From Mesorhizobium sp. B2-3-4 (GTDB lineage Bacteria; Pseudomonadota; Alphaproteobacteria; Rhizobiales; Rhizobiaceae), in contig NZ_VFVY01000032.1 in the NCBI RefSeq assembly GCF_006442315.1, positions 1 through 53,038 on the forward strand: a stretch of 53,038 bases of DNA, given 5' to 3'. A program made the position numbers and the translations under genes. The notes below the pieces were generated by a model. That model made no database searches and was not told where the DNA came from. It was given only the letters and a program-made list of their open reading frames with translations. Below are positions 28,633 to 36,567 of the stretch, in pieces; position 1 is the stretch's first letter, and each line of letters starts with the position of its first letter.

Positions 28633-29646
28633 ATGTCCAGCATTTCGCGCCGCATCCTTCTCCTGTCGTCAGCCGCGCTTGCCGGCACCGCCTTCCTCGG
28701 CCCGGCCATGGCCGACGACCTCAAGATCACCATCGGCTACCAGACAGTGGTCGAGCCCTCCAAAGTGCCGCAGGCCGATGGCGCCTATGAAAAGGCCACC
28801 AAGGCCTCGATCGACTGGCGCAAGTTCGATTCCGGCGCCGATGTCATCGCCGCCGTCGCCTCCGGCTCGGTCGATATCGGCTATGTCGGTTCGAGCCCGC
28901 TGGCTGCCGCCGCCAGCCGTGAACTGCCGATCCAGACCATCTTCGTGGTTGGCCTGATCGGACCGTCGGAGGCGCTGGTCGCCCGCAATGGCGCCGGCAT
29001 CGAGAAGGTCGTCGACCTTGCCGGCAAGAAGGTCGCCGTGCCCTTCGTCTCGACCACGCATTACAGCCTGCTTGCCGCGCTCAAGCATGAGAATGTCGAT
29101 CCGAAATCGGTTCAGATTCTCAATCTGCGGCCGCCGGAAATAGCCGCCGCCTTCGCGCGCGGCGACATCGATGCGGCTTACGTGTGGGATCCGGCGCTCG
29201 GCCAGATCAAGACATCAGGCAAGGTGGTGCTGGATTCCTCGCAGGTCGCCGCCTGGGGCGCGCCGACCTTCGACGCCTGGATCGTGCGCACCGACTTTGC
29301 AGAGAAGAACCCGGAAACGGTGCGCGACTTCGTCAAGGTCACCGGCGCCGCCTATGCCGAGTACCTTGCCAAGCCCGACGCCTGGTCGGTGTCCTCACCG
29401 CAGGCCGAAAAGATCGCCAAGCTCACGGGCGCCAAGGTCGAAGAGGTTCCAGAACTGCTCAAAGGCTACGTCTTCCCGACGCTCGAAGAGCAGGCCTCGG
29501 ACAAATTCCTCGGCGGCGGCACGGTCAAGGCGGTCGCGGCCGCATCCGCCTTCCTCAAGGAACAGGGCAAGGTCGACGCCGTGCTGCCGGACTATTCGAA
29601 ATACGTGACATCGAAATACGTCACCGAGGCGCTGGCCTCGAACTGA
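28633..29646 (+). CDS. tauA: ABC transporter substrate-binding protein, taurine/sulfonate type
   Basis: Periplasmic binding protein of the SsuA/TauA (NMT1-like) family. I start at the ATG 7 bp after AAGGAG (337 residues); an ATG 13 codons upstream has no SD. The signal peptide SRRILLLSSAALAGTAFLGP is followed by AMA and the mature DDLKITIGYQTVVEPSKVPQ. GSVDIGYVGSSPLAAAASRE and DIDAAYVWDPALGQI are typical ligand-lobe segments and fit TauA. Taurine is the best guess but other sulfonates are possible. It is first of three transporter genes. Confidence 0.88.
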   Translation: MSSISRRILLLSSAALAGTAFLGPAMADDLKITIGYQTVVEPSKVPQADGAYEKATKASIDWRKFDSGADVIAAVASGSVDIGYVGSSPLAAAASRELPIQTIFVVGLIGPSEALVARNGAGIEKVVDLAGKKVAVPFVSTTHYSLLAALKHENVDPKSVQILNLRPPEIAAAFARGDIDAAYVWDPALGQIKTSGKVVLDSSQVAAWGAPTFDAWIVRTDFAEKNPETVRDFVKVTGAAYAEYLAKPDAWSVSSPQAEKIAKLTGAKVEEVPELLKGYVFPTLEEQASDKFLGGGTVKAVAAASAFLKEQGKVDAVLPDYSKYVTSKYVTEALASN

Positions 29647-29685
29647 CGCCTCACACGCGCGGCTCTCCTTCCCTGACGCCGTGTG

Positions 29686-29732
29686 TTGCCTGTCCCGGAG
29701 CCGCTGACGAGGCGCGGTTCCGGGGCAGGCAA
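29686..29732 (+). other. Intercistronic hairpin between tauA and tauB
   Basis: TTGCCTGTCCCGGA (29,686-29,699) pairs with TCCGGGGCAGGCAA (29,719-29,732), 14 bp with one G-U pair. There is no T-run, so it is not a simple terminator. Such hairpins commonly protect the 3' end of binding-protein mRNA so that more of it is made than of the membrane parts. A 12-bp direct repeat TCTCCTCCAGAT follows at 29,734 and 29,750. Confidence 0.55.
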
Positions 29733-29772
29733 ATCTCCTCCAGATGAAGTCTCCTCCAGATACGAGGGCCCC

Positions 29773-30546
29773 ATGCCGCATCTCGTGCTCGACAAGATCT
29801 CCATCCACTATGACGGCCAGCCGGCACCCGCCGTCGAGCGGGTCTCGATCGCTGTCGACAGGAGCGATTTCGTCGTGCTTGTCGGCCGTTCCGGCTGCGG
29901 CAAGACCTCGCTGCTCAATGTCGCCGCCGGCCTGGTCGCGCCCGCGCGCGGCACGGCCTCGATCGACGGCCGGGAGATCACCGGGCCCGGCTCGGACCGC
30001 GCGGTGGTGTTCCAGAACGACGCCTTGTTTCCTTGGCTGACGGCGCGCGAGAACGTCGCCTTCGCGCTCAGGCTGCGCGGCGTCGCGCCATCCGAGCGGG
30101 CGCGCCGCGCCGACCGGTTGCTGGATTTGGTGAAACTCGGCGATGCCGGCGACAAGCGCGTCTGGGAGCTGTCGGGCGGCATGCGCCAGCGTGTCGGCCT
30201 GGCCCGGGCGCTTGCCGCCGAACCGCAATTCCTGCTGCTCGACGAACCGCTCGGCGCGCTCGACGCGCTGACGCGGGAGCGCATGCAGACCACCTTGCTC
30301 GACCTATGGACGGCAAGCCAGGCCGGCGTGCTGATGGTGACGCACGGCATCGAGGAGGCACTGGTGCTCGCCACCCGCATCGTCGTGCTGGCGCCCGGTC
30401 CCGGCCGCGTGGTGCGCAGCTTCGAGCCAGGTTTCTCCCGGCGCTACGCGGCGGGCGAGCCCATCCGCGCCATCAAGGCCGATCCGGCCTTCGCCGTGGC
30501 ACGCGGCGACCTGACCGACGCGATCTTCGAGGGAGAGGCGGCATGA
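29773..30546 (+). CDS. tauB: ABC transporter ATP-binding protein, taurine/sulfonate type
   Basis: 257-residue nucleotide-binding subunit. Walker A is VGRSGCGKTSLLNVAAGL, the signature WELSGGMRQRVGLARALA and Walker B LLLDEPLGALDALTRERMQ. VVFQNDALFPWLTARENVAF is the Q-loop region and MVTHGIEEALVLA the switch His. I start at the ATG giving MPHLVLDKISIHYDG because the frame above it is unlike the family. It overlaps tauC by 4 bp. Confidence 0.92.
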   Translation: MPHLVLDKISIHYDGQPAPAVERVSIAVDRSDFVVLVGRSGCGKTSLLNVAAGLVAPARGTASIDGREITGPGSDRAVVFQNDALFPWLTARENVAFALRLRGVAPSERARRADRLLDLVKLGDAGDKRVWELSGGMRQRVGLARALAAEPQFLLLDEPLGALDALTRERMQTTLLDLWTASQAGVLMVTHGIEEALVLATRIVVLAPGPGRVVRSFEPGFSRRYAAGEPIRAIKADPAFAVARGDLTDAIFEGEAA

Positions 30547-31403
30547 CGATTTCCTCCTACACGGAACGAGCCGGCTCGAGGACGGACGAGACAGACGGCC
30601 TGTCGGTGCCGTGGTCGAGGCCACGGACGAAACGGGCTGGCGTTTCGGCGCGCATGGTCAGCGTCGCGACCATCCTGGCGGTGCTGGCGCTCTGGACGCT
30701 GTCGGCCCGCCTGCAGCTGGTGTCGCCGGTGTTCCTGCCCTCGCCGCTTGCGGTGTGGAACAAGTTCGTCGCAGTCGCGCAGAATGGCTTTGTCGACGCA
30801 ACGCTTGCCCAGCACGCCGTCGCCAGCCTGGGCCGTGTCTTCGCCGCCCTTGCCGCGGCCATTCTCGTCGGCGTGCCGGTGGGGCTGGCCATCGGCATCA
30901 GCACCATCGGCCGCGGCATTTTCGATCCGCTGCTCGAATTCCTGCGGCCGATCCCGCCGCTCGCCTATCTGCCGCTGGTTGTCATCTGGTTCGGCATCGG
31001 CGAGCCGTCGAAGATTCTTGTCATCGCCATTGCCATGCTGGCGCCGGTCGCGCTGTCGACCGCGTCCGGCGTCCGCGGCGTCTCGCAGGAGCGTATCAAC
31101 GCCGCCCGTTCGCTCGGCGCGACGCGCGCGCAAGTGATCCGCCATGTCATCCTGCCCAGCGCCCTGCCCTCGATCCTGACCGGCCTGCGCATCGCGCTCG
31201 GCGCCGGTTGGTCGACGCTGGTCGCGGCCGAACTGGTGGCGGCGACACGCGGCCTCGGCTTCATGATCCAGTCGGCGGCGCAGTTCCTCGTCACCGACGT
31301 GGTGGTGATGGGCATATTGGTGATCGCGGCCATCGCCTTCGTGCTCGAATTCATCATCCGCCGCATCGAGCGCCTGCTCGTCCCGTGGGCGGGCCGGGAA
31401 TGA
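30543..31403 (+). CDS. tauC: ABC transporter permease, taurine/sulfonate type
   Basis: 286-residue inner-membrane permease of the BPD_transp_1 family, with about six membrane segments after a charged ~35-residue N-terminus. The EAA motif region is RSLGATRAQVIRHVILPSAL. LEFLRPIPPLAYLPLVVIWF is typical of sulfonate/taurine/nitrate permeases. It starts inside tauB (ATGA), so its synthesis is coupled. A small ORF follows 19 bp later. Confidence 0.92.
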   Translation: MTISSYTERAGSRTDETDGLSVPWSRPRTKRAGVSARMVSVATILAVLALWTLSARLQLVSPVFLPSPLAVWNKFVAVAQNGFVDATLAQHAVASLGRVFAALAAAILVGVPVGLAIGISTIGRGIFDPLLEFLRPIPPLAYLPLVVIWFGIGEPSKILVIAIAMLAPVALSTASGVRGVSQERINAARSLGATRAQVIRHVILPSALPSILTGLRIALGAGWSTLVAAELVAATRGLGFMIQSAAQFLVTDVVVMGILVIAAIAFVLEFIIRRIERLLVPWAGRE

Positions 31404-31422
31404 CCGCAAGAGGAGAATGAAG

Positions 31423-31611
31423 ATGACCCATTCCACCGCCGTGCTGTTTGCCCATGTCGGCTCCTGGCTGCTCGGCCTTGCCGCCGACGACAAGGCGGCA
31501 AGGGAGGACGGCCCGCGCTCGCCTGCGCCGGTCCAGCTGCGGCCCGGCCACGACCGGCTGCCGCCGCGCGACGAGAGTTTTTACTGGGCCTGGCAGTATT
31601 GGTCGCAGTGA
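31423..31611 (+). CDS. Small protein (62 aa) at the end of the tau operon, unknown
   Basis: AGGAG lies 7 bp before this ATG; an ATG two codons upstream is too close to it. The product starts MTHSTAVLFAHVGSWLLGLA, then a Pro/Arg-rich middle and the aromatic end FYWAWQYWSQ. I know no family. The good SD and position 19 bp after tauC support it as a real operon member, perhaps an accessory to the transporter. Confidence 0.5.
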   Translation: MTHSTAVLFAHVGSWLLGLAADDKAAREDGPRSPAPVQLRPGHDRLPPRDESFYWAWQYWSQ

Positions 31612-31706
31612 AGGGAAGCCCGGCTTCGGGCCATCCCCGCATATCCGAAGGAAGAGGAAAGGAGCTAGGCCCGGCCTGAATCGCGACTTAGCCGATTGCC
31701 CGAAGC

Positions 31707-31892
31707 TCAACCGCCCTGCCGGTTCGCCCACACCAGGCCGGCCGCCCCCGCCAGCATGGCGGCAAGGCCGATATACAGCCATAGCGACTGGCCGGTCATG
31801 AAGCTGCCGCCGACCATGCCGATGCCTTGCAGCGACCACAGCGCACCGATGGCCAGCACAATCAAGGCCAGCAGATTTTTGATCAGTCTCAT
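31707..31892 (-). CDS. Small two-helix membrane protein, unknown function
   Basis: 61 residues from the ATG giving MRLIKNLLALIVLAIGALWS. There are two hydrophobic helices, about 5-25 and 36-55, the latter reading LWLYIGLAAMLAGAAGLVWA, and a short polar C-terminus. Similar small proteins are common in rhizobia but have no known role. The frame is open further to 31,955, but that part lacks membrane character. It is convergent with the preceding small ORF. Confidence 0.6.
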   Translation of the reverse strand: MRLIKNLLALIVLAIGALWSLQGIGMVGGSFMTGQSLWLYIGLAAMLAGAAGLVWANRQGG

Positions 31893-32202
31893 TGCCGGAT
31901 CCCATCTTCGAAAGTCGATCGATTGCGGCGCTGTCAGTGTGATGAAAGAGCGCAAGGAAGTGGTCAGATCGTCCAGGCTTCTATTTGAAGATCAACGCCA
32001 GATCTTGTCACAAAAGTCCTTCATGCCGGTCAAAATAGAATCGAAAACTGGCTTCTGCACGTCGGAAAATCCCTGACAGACTGTTACCCGGTGACTCCAA
32101 ACGTGTGGTCTCGCCATGGAACCGCCAGATCACTGCCGCATTTCCTGCCTTATTCTCGACCTAACGGCTGGGGTCTGTCAAAAACGGAGCCATCCCCCAA
32201 AT
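31893..32202. other. 310-bp intergenic region without a gene
   Basis: It lies between the small membrane protein and the RlpA-like gene, whose starts face away from each other, so it should hold both promoters. I see no hairpin, repeat or motif worth naming. Confidence 0.5.
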
Positions 32203-32571
32203 ATGAAGACCACGAAACAGACCGCGCTTGTCGCGGTAACGATCGCTGCTGGCCTGATGGTCGGCGCCTCCGCCACCTCGGCAACCGCCGCCGCCGCCCA
32301 GTGCGGCCGTGCTTCCTGGTACGCGCTGCATTCCAAGACCGCGTCCGGCGAGCGCATGAACCCCTCGGCGATGACCGCCGCCCACCGCACGCTGCCCTTC
32401 GGCACCAAGCTCAGGGTCACCAACAAGAACAACGGCCGTAGCGTCATCGTGCGCATCAACGATCGCGGCCCGTTCATCAAGGGCCGCGTGCTCGACCTTT
32501 CCAGGGGCGCCGCCAGCCAGCTCGGCTTCATCAGCTCAGGGCAGACCGCGATCTGCATGGCGCGCGTCTGA
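32203..32571 (+). CDS. RlpA-like double-psi beta-barrel protein, secreted
   Basis: 122 residues. The signal peptide from MKTTKQTALVAVTIAAGLMV ends near ATAAAA. The mature part is one DPBB domain: CGRASWYALHSKTASGERMN, then TAAHRTLPFGTKLRVTNKNN and VIVRINDRGPFIKGRVLDLS, which carry the His and Asp of RlpA-type lytic transglycosylases. There is no SPOR domain and no lipobox, unlike full RlpA, so it is a soluble short form. Action on peptidoglycan is likely but not shown. I chose the ATG at the signal-peptide start over an open frame 29 codons longer. Confidence 0.85.
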   Translation: MKTTKQTALVAVTIAAGLMVGASATSATAAAAQCGRASWYALHSKTASGERMNPSAMTAAHRTLPFGTKLRVTNKNNGRSVIVRINDRGPFIKGRVLDLSRGAASQLGFISSGQTAICMARV

Positions 32572-32579
32572 TGCTTCCG

Positions 32580-32604
32580 GTGTCCGGCATGAGGGGCCGG
32601 ACAC
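32580..32604 (+). terminator. Possible terminator after the RlpA-like gene
   Basis: GTGTCCGGC and GCCGGACAC form a perfect 9-bp stem around a 7-base loop, 8 bp after the stop codon. The following tract is only weakly T-rich, so it may act with Rho or in RNA stability. Confidence 0.5.
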
Positions 32605-32803
32605 ATATCCTTCACATTTCGGCGGCGCACATTGAGCCGGCTGCCCCCCGGGAAGCGGCTGCTTCAAGGCTTTGGACGAAAGAACCATTGGTCACGCCAC
32701 GTGACGTATTGCATCGCAGCAATTAGTTGTTAACCTCCCCGCGAGACATTTAGGCTCGGCGCTGCTCGTCGTCCCTTCGGTCGAGGCAGCAGCGGGGTTC
32801 TTG

Positions 32804-34081
32804 ATGTTCTACCAGCTCTACGAAATGAACCACGCCGCCTTGCAGCCCGCGCGGCTGTATGCCGACGCGGTCCGGCTTTTCTACTCCAACCCGCTCAACC
32901 CGGTTTCGCATACGCCCTGGGGCCGCTCGATCGCGGCGGGCGCCGAACTGTTCGAGCGCACCACGCGCCGCTACGGCAAGCCGGCCTTCGGACTGACCAA
33001 GACCGTGGTCGACTGGAAGAGCGTCGCCGTCACGGAAAAGACCGTCTGGTCGAAGCCGTTCTGCAATCTCGTCCGCTTCGAGCGCGCCGTTCCCGCCGGG
33101 CGCAAACCCGATCCGAAGCTTTTGATCGTGGCGCCGATGTCGGGCCATTACGCCACGCTGCTGCGCGGCACGGTCGAGGCGATGCTGCCCTATGCCGATG
33201 TCCACATCACCGACTGGATCGACGCCCGCATGGTGCCGCTGGCCGATGGCAGCTTCGATCTCGACGACTATATCGACTATGTCATCGACATGCTGCACAC
33301 GCTGGGTCCCGACACCCATGTGATGGCCGTGTGCCAGCCTTCCGTGCCGGTGCTGGCGGCTGTTTCGCTGATGGAAACGAAGGGCGACCCCTTCGTGCCC
33401 TCGACGATGACCTTGATGGGCGGGCCGATCGACACCCGCCGCAACCCGACCGCGGTCAATCTTCTGGCCAAGGAAAAGGGCATCGACTGGTTCCGCGACA
33501 ATGTCGTGATGCGCGCGCCGTGGCCGGTGCCGGGCTTCGGCCGCGAGGTCTATCCCGGCTTCCTGCAGCTGTCCGGCTTCATGAGCATGAACCTCGACCG
33601 CCACATCATCGCCCACAAGGACTTCTTCATGAACCTTGTGAAGCATGACGGCGACAATGCCGAAAAGCACCGCGACTTCTATGACGAATATCTGGCGGTG
33701 ATGGACCTGACGGCCGAGTTCTACCTGCAGACGGTCGACACGGTGTTCGTGCGCCATGCCTTGCCCAAGGGCGAGATGACGCATCGCGGCACCAGGATCG
33801 ATCCGTCCGCCATCCGCAACGTCGCCCTGTTCACGGTCGAGGGCGAGAACGACGATATTTCGGGTCTTGGCCAGACCAGGGCGGCGCAGGATCTCTGCGT
33901 CAACATCCCCGCGGACAAGAAGGCGCATTACATGCAGCCGGCCGTCGGCCATTACGGCGTCTTCAACGGCTCGCGCTTCCGTTCCGAGATCGTGCCGCGC
34001 ATCGTCGACTTCATCACCAGCTATGGCCGGCAGAACCGCGTCGCGGTGAAGCCGAGGCTGGTCCGCGCCGCCAAGCGCTAG
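32804..34081 (+). CDS. phaZ: Intracellular polyhydroxyalkanoate (PHB) depolymerase
   Basis: Mobilises cytoplasmic PHB granules to 3-hydroxybutyrate. The 425 residues match the intracellular PhaZ family. The N-terminus is MFYQLYEMNHAALQPARLYA. The catalytic nucleophile is Cys177 in MAVCQPSVPVL, as in this class, which uses a Cys in place of the Ser of secreted depolymerases. GGPIDTRRNPTAVN and GHYGVFNGSRF near the C-terminus carry the remaining family residues, including the probable active-site His. A TTG lies one codon upstream. It stands alone and no signal peptide is seen. Confidence 0.92.
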   Translation: MFYQLYEMNHAALQPARLYADAVRLFYSNPLNPVSHTPWGRSIAAGAELFERTTRRYGKPAFGLTKTVVDWKSVAVTEKTVWSKPFCNLVRFERAVPAGRKPDPKLLIVAPMSGHYATLLRGTVEAMLPYADVHITDWIDARMVPLADGSFDLDDYIDYVIDMLHTLGPDTHVMAVCQPSVPVLAAVSLMETKGDPFVPSTMTLMGGPIDTRRNPTAVNLLAKEKGIDWFRDNVVMRAPWPVPGFGREVYPGFLQLSGFMSMNLDRHIIAHKDFFMNLVKHDGDNAEKHRDFYDEYLAVMDLTAEFYLQTVDTVFVRHALPKGEMTHRGTRIDPSAIRNVALFTVEGENDDISGLGQTRAAQDLCVNIPADKKAHYMQPAVGHYGVFNGSRFRSEIVPRIVDFITSYGRQNRVAVKPRLVRAAKR

Positions 34082-34082
34082 G

Positions 34083-34152
34083 GCAATTCCAGGAAAAGTG
34101 TGTAACGGTTTTCCCGGGAGAAGCGCGTAGCGCTTCCCCTTGGGAATTGCCT
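34083..34152. repeat. Dispersed palindromic element, copy 2
   Basis: Starts GCAATTCCAGGAAAAGTGTG and ends in CCCCTTGGGAATTGCC; the ends are inverted (GCAATTCC/GGAATTGC). The inner part CGGTTTTCCCGGGAGAAGCG matches copy 1 at 26,106. It lies directly after phaZ. Confidence 0.8.
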
Positions 34153-34320
34153 AAAAACAAAGAGGGCGGCTCCACCGGCATCTGCCTGGAAAACGGCGCG
34201 GGCGGCTCGCGCCGGGGCATCGGCTGGCGGCACACGACCTGTTGCACAATAGACGCTATGGTTCCCCGCAGGTAACCATGCTGCAAATCAGCCCGTCGTC
34301 GTAATTGACACGGAGTGTAA

Positions 34321-34977
34321 ATGGCCCTTAACGTTTTGTTAACAACAGGGCGAGCGGGGACAATGAATTCCTCAACCATGCGAAGGCTGCGCGTATGCGC
34401 GGCAGCCGGGCTGGCACTAACGGGAAGCTGGATGGCACCGGCCTGGGCGTCCGGCGCCATGGCGACCGGGGGGCTCACCTCGCAGCCGATCGGCCACTAT
34501 GATTTCTGCAAGCAGCATCCCGGCGAATGCTCGATCCGTCCGGCCAGGCTCGCGCCGGCTGTCCTGACCGAAGGGCTGATGCGCAAGCTGGTCAACGTCA
34601 CCTCCAGGGTCAATGCCGCGGTCAAGCCGATGAGCGACATGGATATCTATGGCAAGGACGAGGTCTGGGCCTATCCCGACAAGGGCGTCGGCGACTGCGA
34701 GGACTATGTGCTGGAAAAGCGGCGCCAGCTCTCGCGCATGGGCATCTCGCTCGCCGACCTCTTGATAACCGTGGTGCGCAAGCCCGACGGCGAAGGCCAC
34801 GCGGTGCTCACCGTGCGCACCGACCGGGGCGATTACGTGCTCGACAATCTGACCGACAAGGTCAAGGCCTGGGACCAGACCGGCTACCGCTTCCTCAAGC
34901 GGCAGGCAATCGACAACACCGGCCGCTGGGTCTCGATCCGCGGCGGCCAGCAGGTCCTGGTCGGCTCGGTTCAGTAG
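34321..34977 (+). CDS. Bacterial transglutaminase-like cysteine peptidase (BTLCP)
   Basis: 218 residues. GGAG lies 5 bp before this ATG, which fixes the start. A hydrophobic export signal follows an unusually long 20-residue leader, ending near APAWA at residue 43. The catalytic triad is Cys126 in GVGDCEDYVLEKR, His160 in EGHAVLTVR and Asp175 in YVLDNL. In relatives (LapG) this fold cuts a surface adhesin under c-di-GMP control, but no LapA or LapD homologue is in the window. The substrate is unknown. Confidence 0.88.
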   Translation: MALNVLLTTGRAGTMNSSTMRRLRVCAAAGLALTGSWMAPAWASGAMATGGLTSQPIGHYDFCKQHPGECSIRPARLAPAVLTEGLMRKLVNVTSRVNAAVKPMSDMDIYGKDEVWAYPDKGVGDCEDYVLEKRRQLSRMGISLADLLITVVRKPDGEGHAVLTVRTDRGDYVLDNLTDKVKAWDQTGYRFLKRQAIDNTGRWVSIRGGQQVLVGSVQ

Positions 34978-35047
34978 CAGCGAGCGCCGCGGTTCGGGTC
35001 GCGGCGGCTCCGTGCCCGTCACAATGTGTTCGCTTAACTGCTGACAA

Positions 35048-35232
35048 GGGGCAGCGCCGCTCCTCATTGCCCTGCCGGGCATTTCTCTCCGTATAGGGAC
35101 GGGGAGAAACACACCGTCATCTTTGCTTTCGCAAATCGTCAACGTTGCAAGACAGGCGGCGACGCCGCGGCCATTGCCTTCTCCCCGTTCACGGGGAGAA
35201 GGTGCCCGAAGGGCGGATGAGGGGCAGCGCCA
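35048..35232. repeat. RIME-like element, full copy
   Basis: Ends are inverted: GGGGCAGCGCC at the left and GGATGAGGGGCAGCGCC at the right. Inside are ATTGCCCTGCCGGGCATTTC, a CTCCGTATAGGGACGGGGAG hairpin, a spacer with GCAAATCGTCAACGTTGC, and a CTTCTCCCCGTTCACGGGGA hairpin. It fills the middle of the 34,978-35,356 gap, which otherwise only holds the promoter and leader of the next gene. Confidence 0.85.
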
Positions 35233-35356
35233 ACGTTGCGAATATCCTGCCACGCAACGCATGCCCTCAAATTTTCCACGCCTCTCCATGAACCATTTCC
35301 GTCCGCCCGGCGACACACAGCCGTGAACGACAGAAACCCAACCATGGAGACCTCAA

Positions 35357-35602
35357 ATGACTTCTTTCCTGCGCAACACCCTTCTCGCCGTCGCCGCCGT
35401 GTCGAGCCTTGCCGGCACCGCCATGGCCGATGAGACCAAGAGCTGTGCCAAGACCAACCTCAACGATCTGTGGGCCGGCAATTGTTGCGGCGCCGCCGGC
35501 GCGTCGGACTGCCTGGGCGGTGGCAATGGCGGCAATGGCGGCCACGGCGACAATGGTGGCCGCGGCACCAATGGCAATGGCGGCGCCGCCGGCAAGCCCT
35601 GA
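35357..35602 (+). CDS. Small secreted Gly/Asn-rich, Cys-containing protein
   Basis: 81 residues. GGAG lies 7 bp before the ATG. The signal peptide MTSFLRNTLLAVAAVSSLAG ends at AMA. The mature part has four Cys within ETKSCAKTNLNDLWAGNCCG and the following AASDC, then a tail of GGNGGNGGHGDNGG type. No family recognised. The Gly/Asn/Asp tail is low complexity and resembles calcium- or metal-binding repeats only loosely. It stands alone between a RIME-like element and a convergent operon. Confidence 0.65.
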   Translation: MTSFLRNTLLAVAAVSSLAGTAMADETKSCAKTNLNDLWAGNCCGAAGASDCLGGGNGGNGGHGDNGGRGTNGNGGAAGKP

Positions 35603-35671
35603 TCCCGCCACGGCTGCCCGCCGGTCGGCTCCGGCGGGCACCGTCCTGCGATGAAAACGCGCCTGTCGCGA

Positions 35672-36040
35672 CTACGCCCGCCGGCCCAATGCCGCGCGGA
35701 TCGAGGCGGTGATGCGGCGAAGTTCGGCTTCGTCCAGCCTCTCGATGGTTTCGGCCAGCAGATTGGCCAGTTCGGTCGCGGCCGGGGAAAGGCCCGACGT
35801 GTCGAGCCTGACGCGCGGATGCGAGGCTTCGGCCAGCAGCGCCAGCTCCTCGGCATCGTCCCAGATGATGTTGAAATAGCCGATGATCTTCTGGATCAGC
35901 GTCCAGGTCGGTGCGCCGCGCCTGCCATGTTCGAGCGCCGAGAGATAGGCCGCACTGACCCCGATCGCCGCCGCCATGTCCTTTTGGCTGACGCCGCGCT
36001 CGGCGCGCAGCGCCCGCAGCCGCTCGCCGAACGGCGTCAC
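35672..36040 (-). CDS. XRE-family HTH transcriptional regulator
   Basis: 122 residues, starting at a GTG (V-TPFGERLRALRAERGVSQKD) that overlaps the smr stop codon as GTGA. The helix-turn-helix is VSQKDMAAAIGVSAAYLSAL, at about 17-36, followed by EHGRRGAPTWTLIQKIIGYF. The C-terminal half (LANLLAETIERLDEAELRRI) may mediate dimerisation. The large frame extending to 36,523 is the smr gene read out of frame. It is the last gene of the Tim44-mltA-smr-xre operon, and the target is unknown. Confidence 0.87.
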   Translation of the reverse strand: MTPFGERLRALRAERGVSQKDMAAAIGVSAAYLSALEHGRRGAPTWTLIQKIIGYFNIIWDDAEELALLAEASHPRVRLDTSGLSPAATELANLLAETIERLDEAELRRITASIRAALGRRA

Positions 36041-36567
36041 GAGCGCACCCGCCGCAGCCTGATATAGAGCGCGCCCGAGCCGCCATGGTTGCGGGCGGCA
36101 TGGTCGTGGCTGGAGACCAGCGGCCGGAACGCCGGCGTCGACAGCCAGGCCGGCACGGCCCGCCGCAGGACGCCGTCGCCACCCGAGGACGATCCCTTGC
36201 CGGTGATCACCAGCACATAGCGGATGCCGCCGGCATGGGCCCGGTGCAGGAACGAGAACAGCAGCGAATAGGCCTCGTCCTGCGTCATGCCATGCAGGTC
36301 GACGCGGCCCTCGATCGGCAGCCGGCCTTTCTGCAATTTGTCCAGCGTCGGCTCGTCGAGCCGGTGCGTGACATGCTGGACCTTCGGCTTTGCCGTGCCG
36401 GGCGCGTTGGCGACGGGTTGGGGTGTTTGCGCCGCCGTCGGCCTGGGCTCGGCGGCCAGATCCGGAATGTCGACGACGGCGCGGCCCTTGAGCGGCCTGG
36501 CGGTGCGCGCCACCAGGTTCCACAGCACCCGGTCGTCCTCACTGAGCTTGTCCGGACGCTTGCTCAC
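36037..36567 (-). CDS. Smr/MutS2 C-terminal domain protein
   Basis: 176 residues from a GTG that overlaps the mltA stop codon as GTGA. The N-terminal half is charged and Pro-rich and likely disordered. The Smr domain starts at GRVDLHGMTQDEAYSLLFSF, with YVLVITGKGSSSGGDGVLRR and NHGGSGALYIRLRRVR at the end. Smr domains have nicking or RNA-cleaving activity in some proteins. The role in this envelope operon is unknown, though mltA-smr-xre order is common in Rhizobiales. Confidence 0.88.
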   Translation of the reverse strand: MSKRPDKLSEDDRVLWNLVARTARPLKGRAVVDIPDLAAEPRPTAAQTPQPVANAPGTAKPKVQHVTHRLDEPTLDKLQKGRLPIEGRVDLHGMTQDEAYSLLFSFLHRAHAGGIRYVLVITGKGSSSGGDGVLRRAVPAWLSTPAFRPLVSSHDHAARNHGGSGALYIRLRRVRS

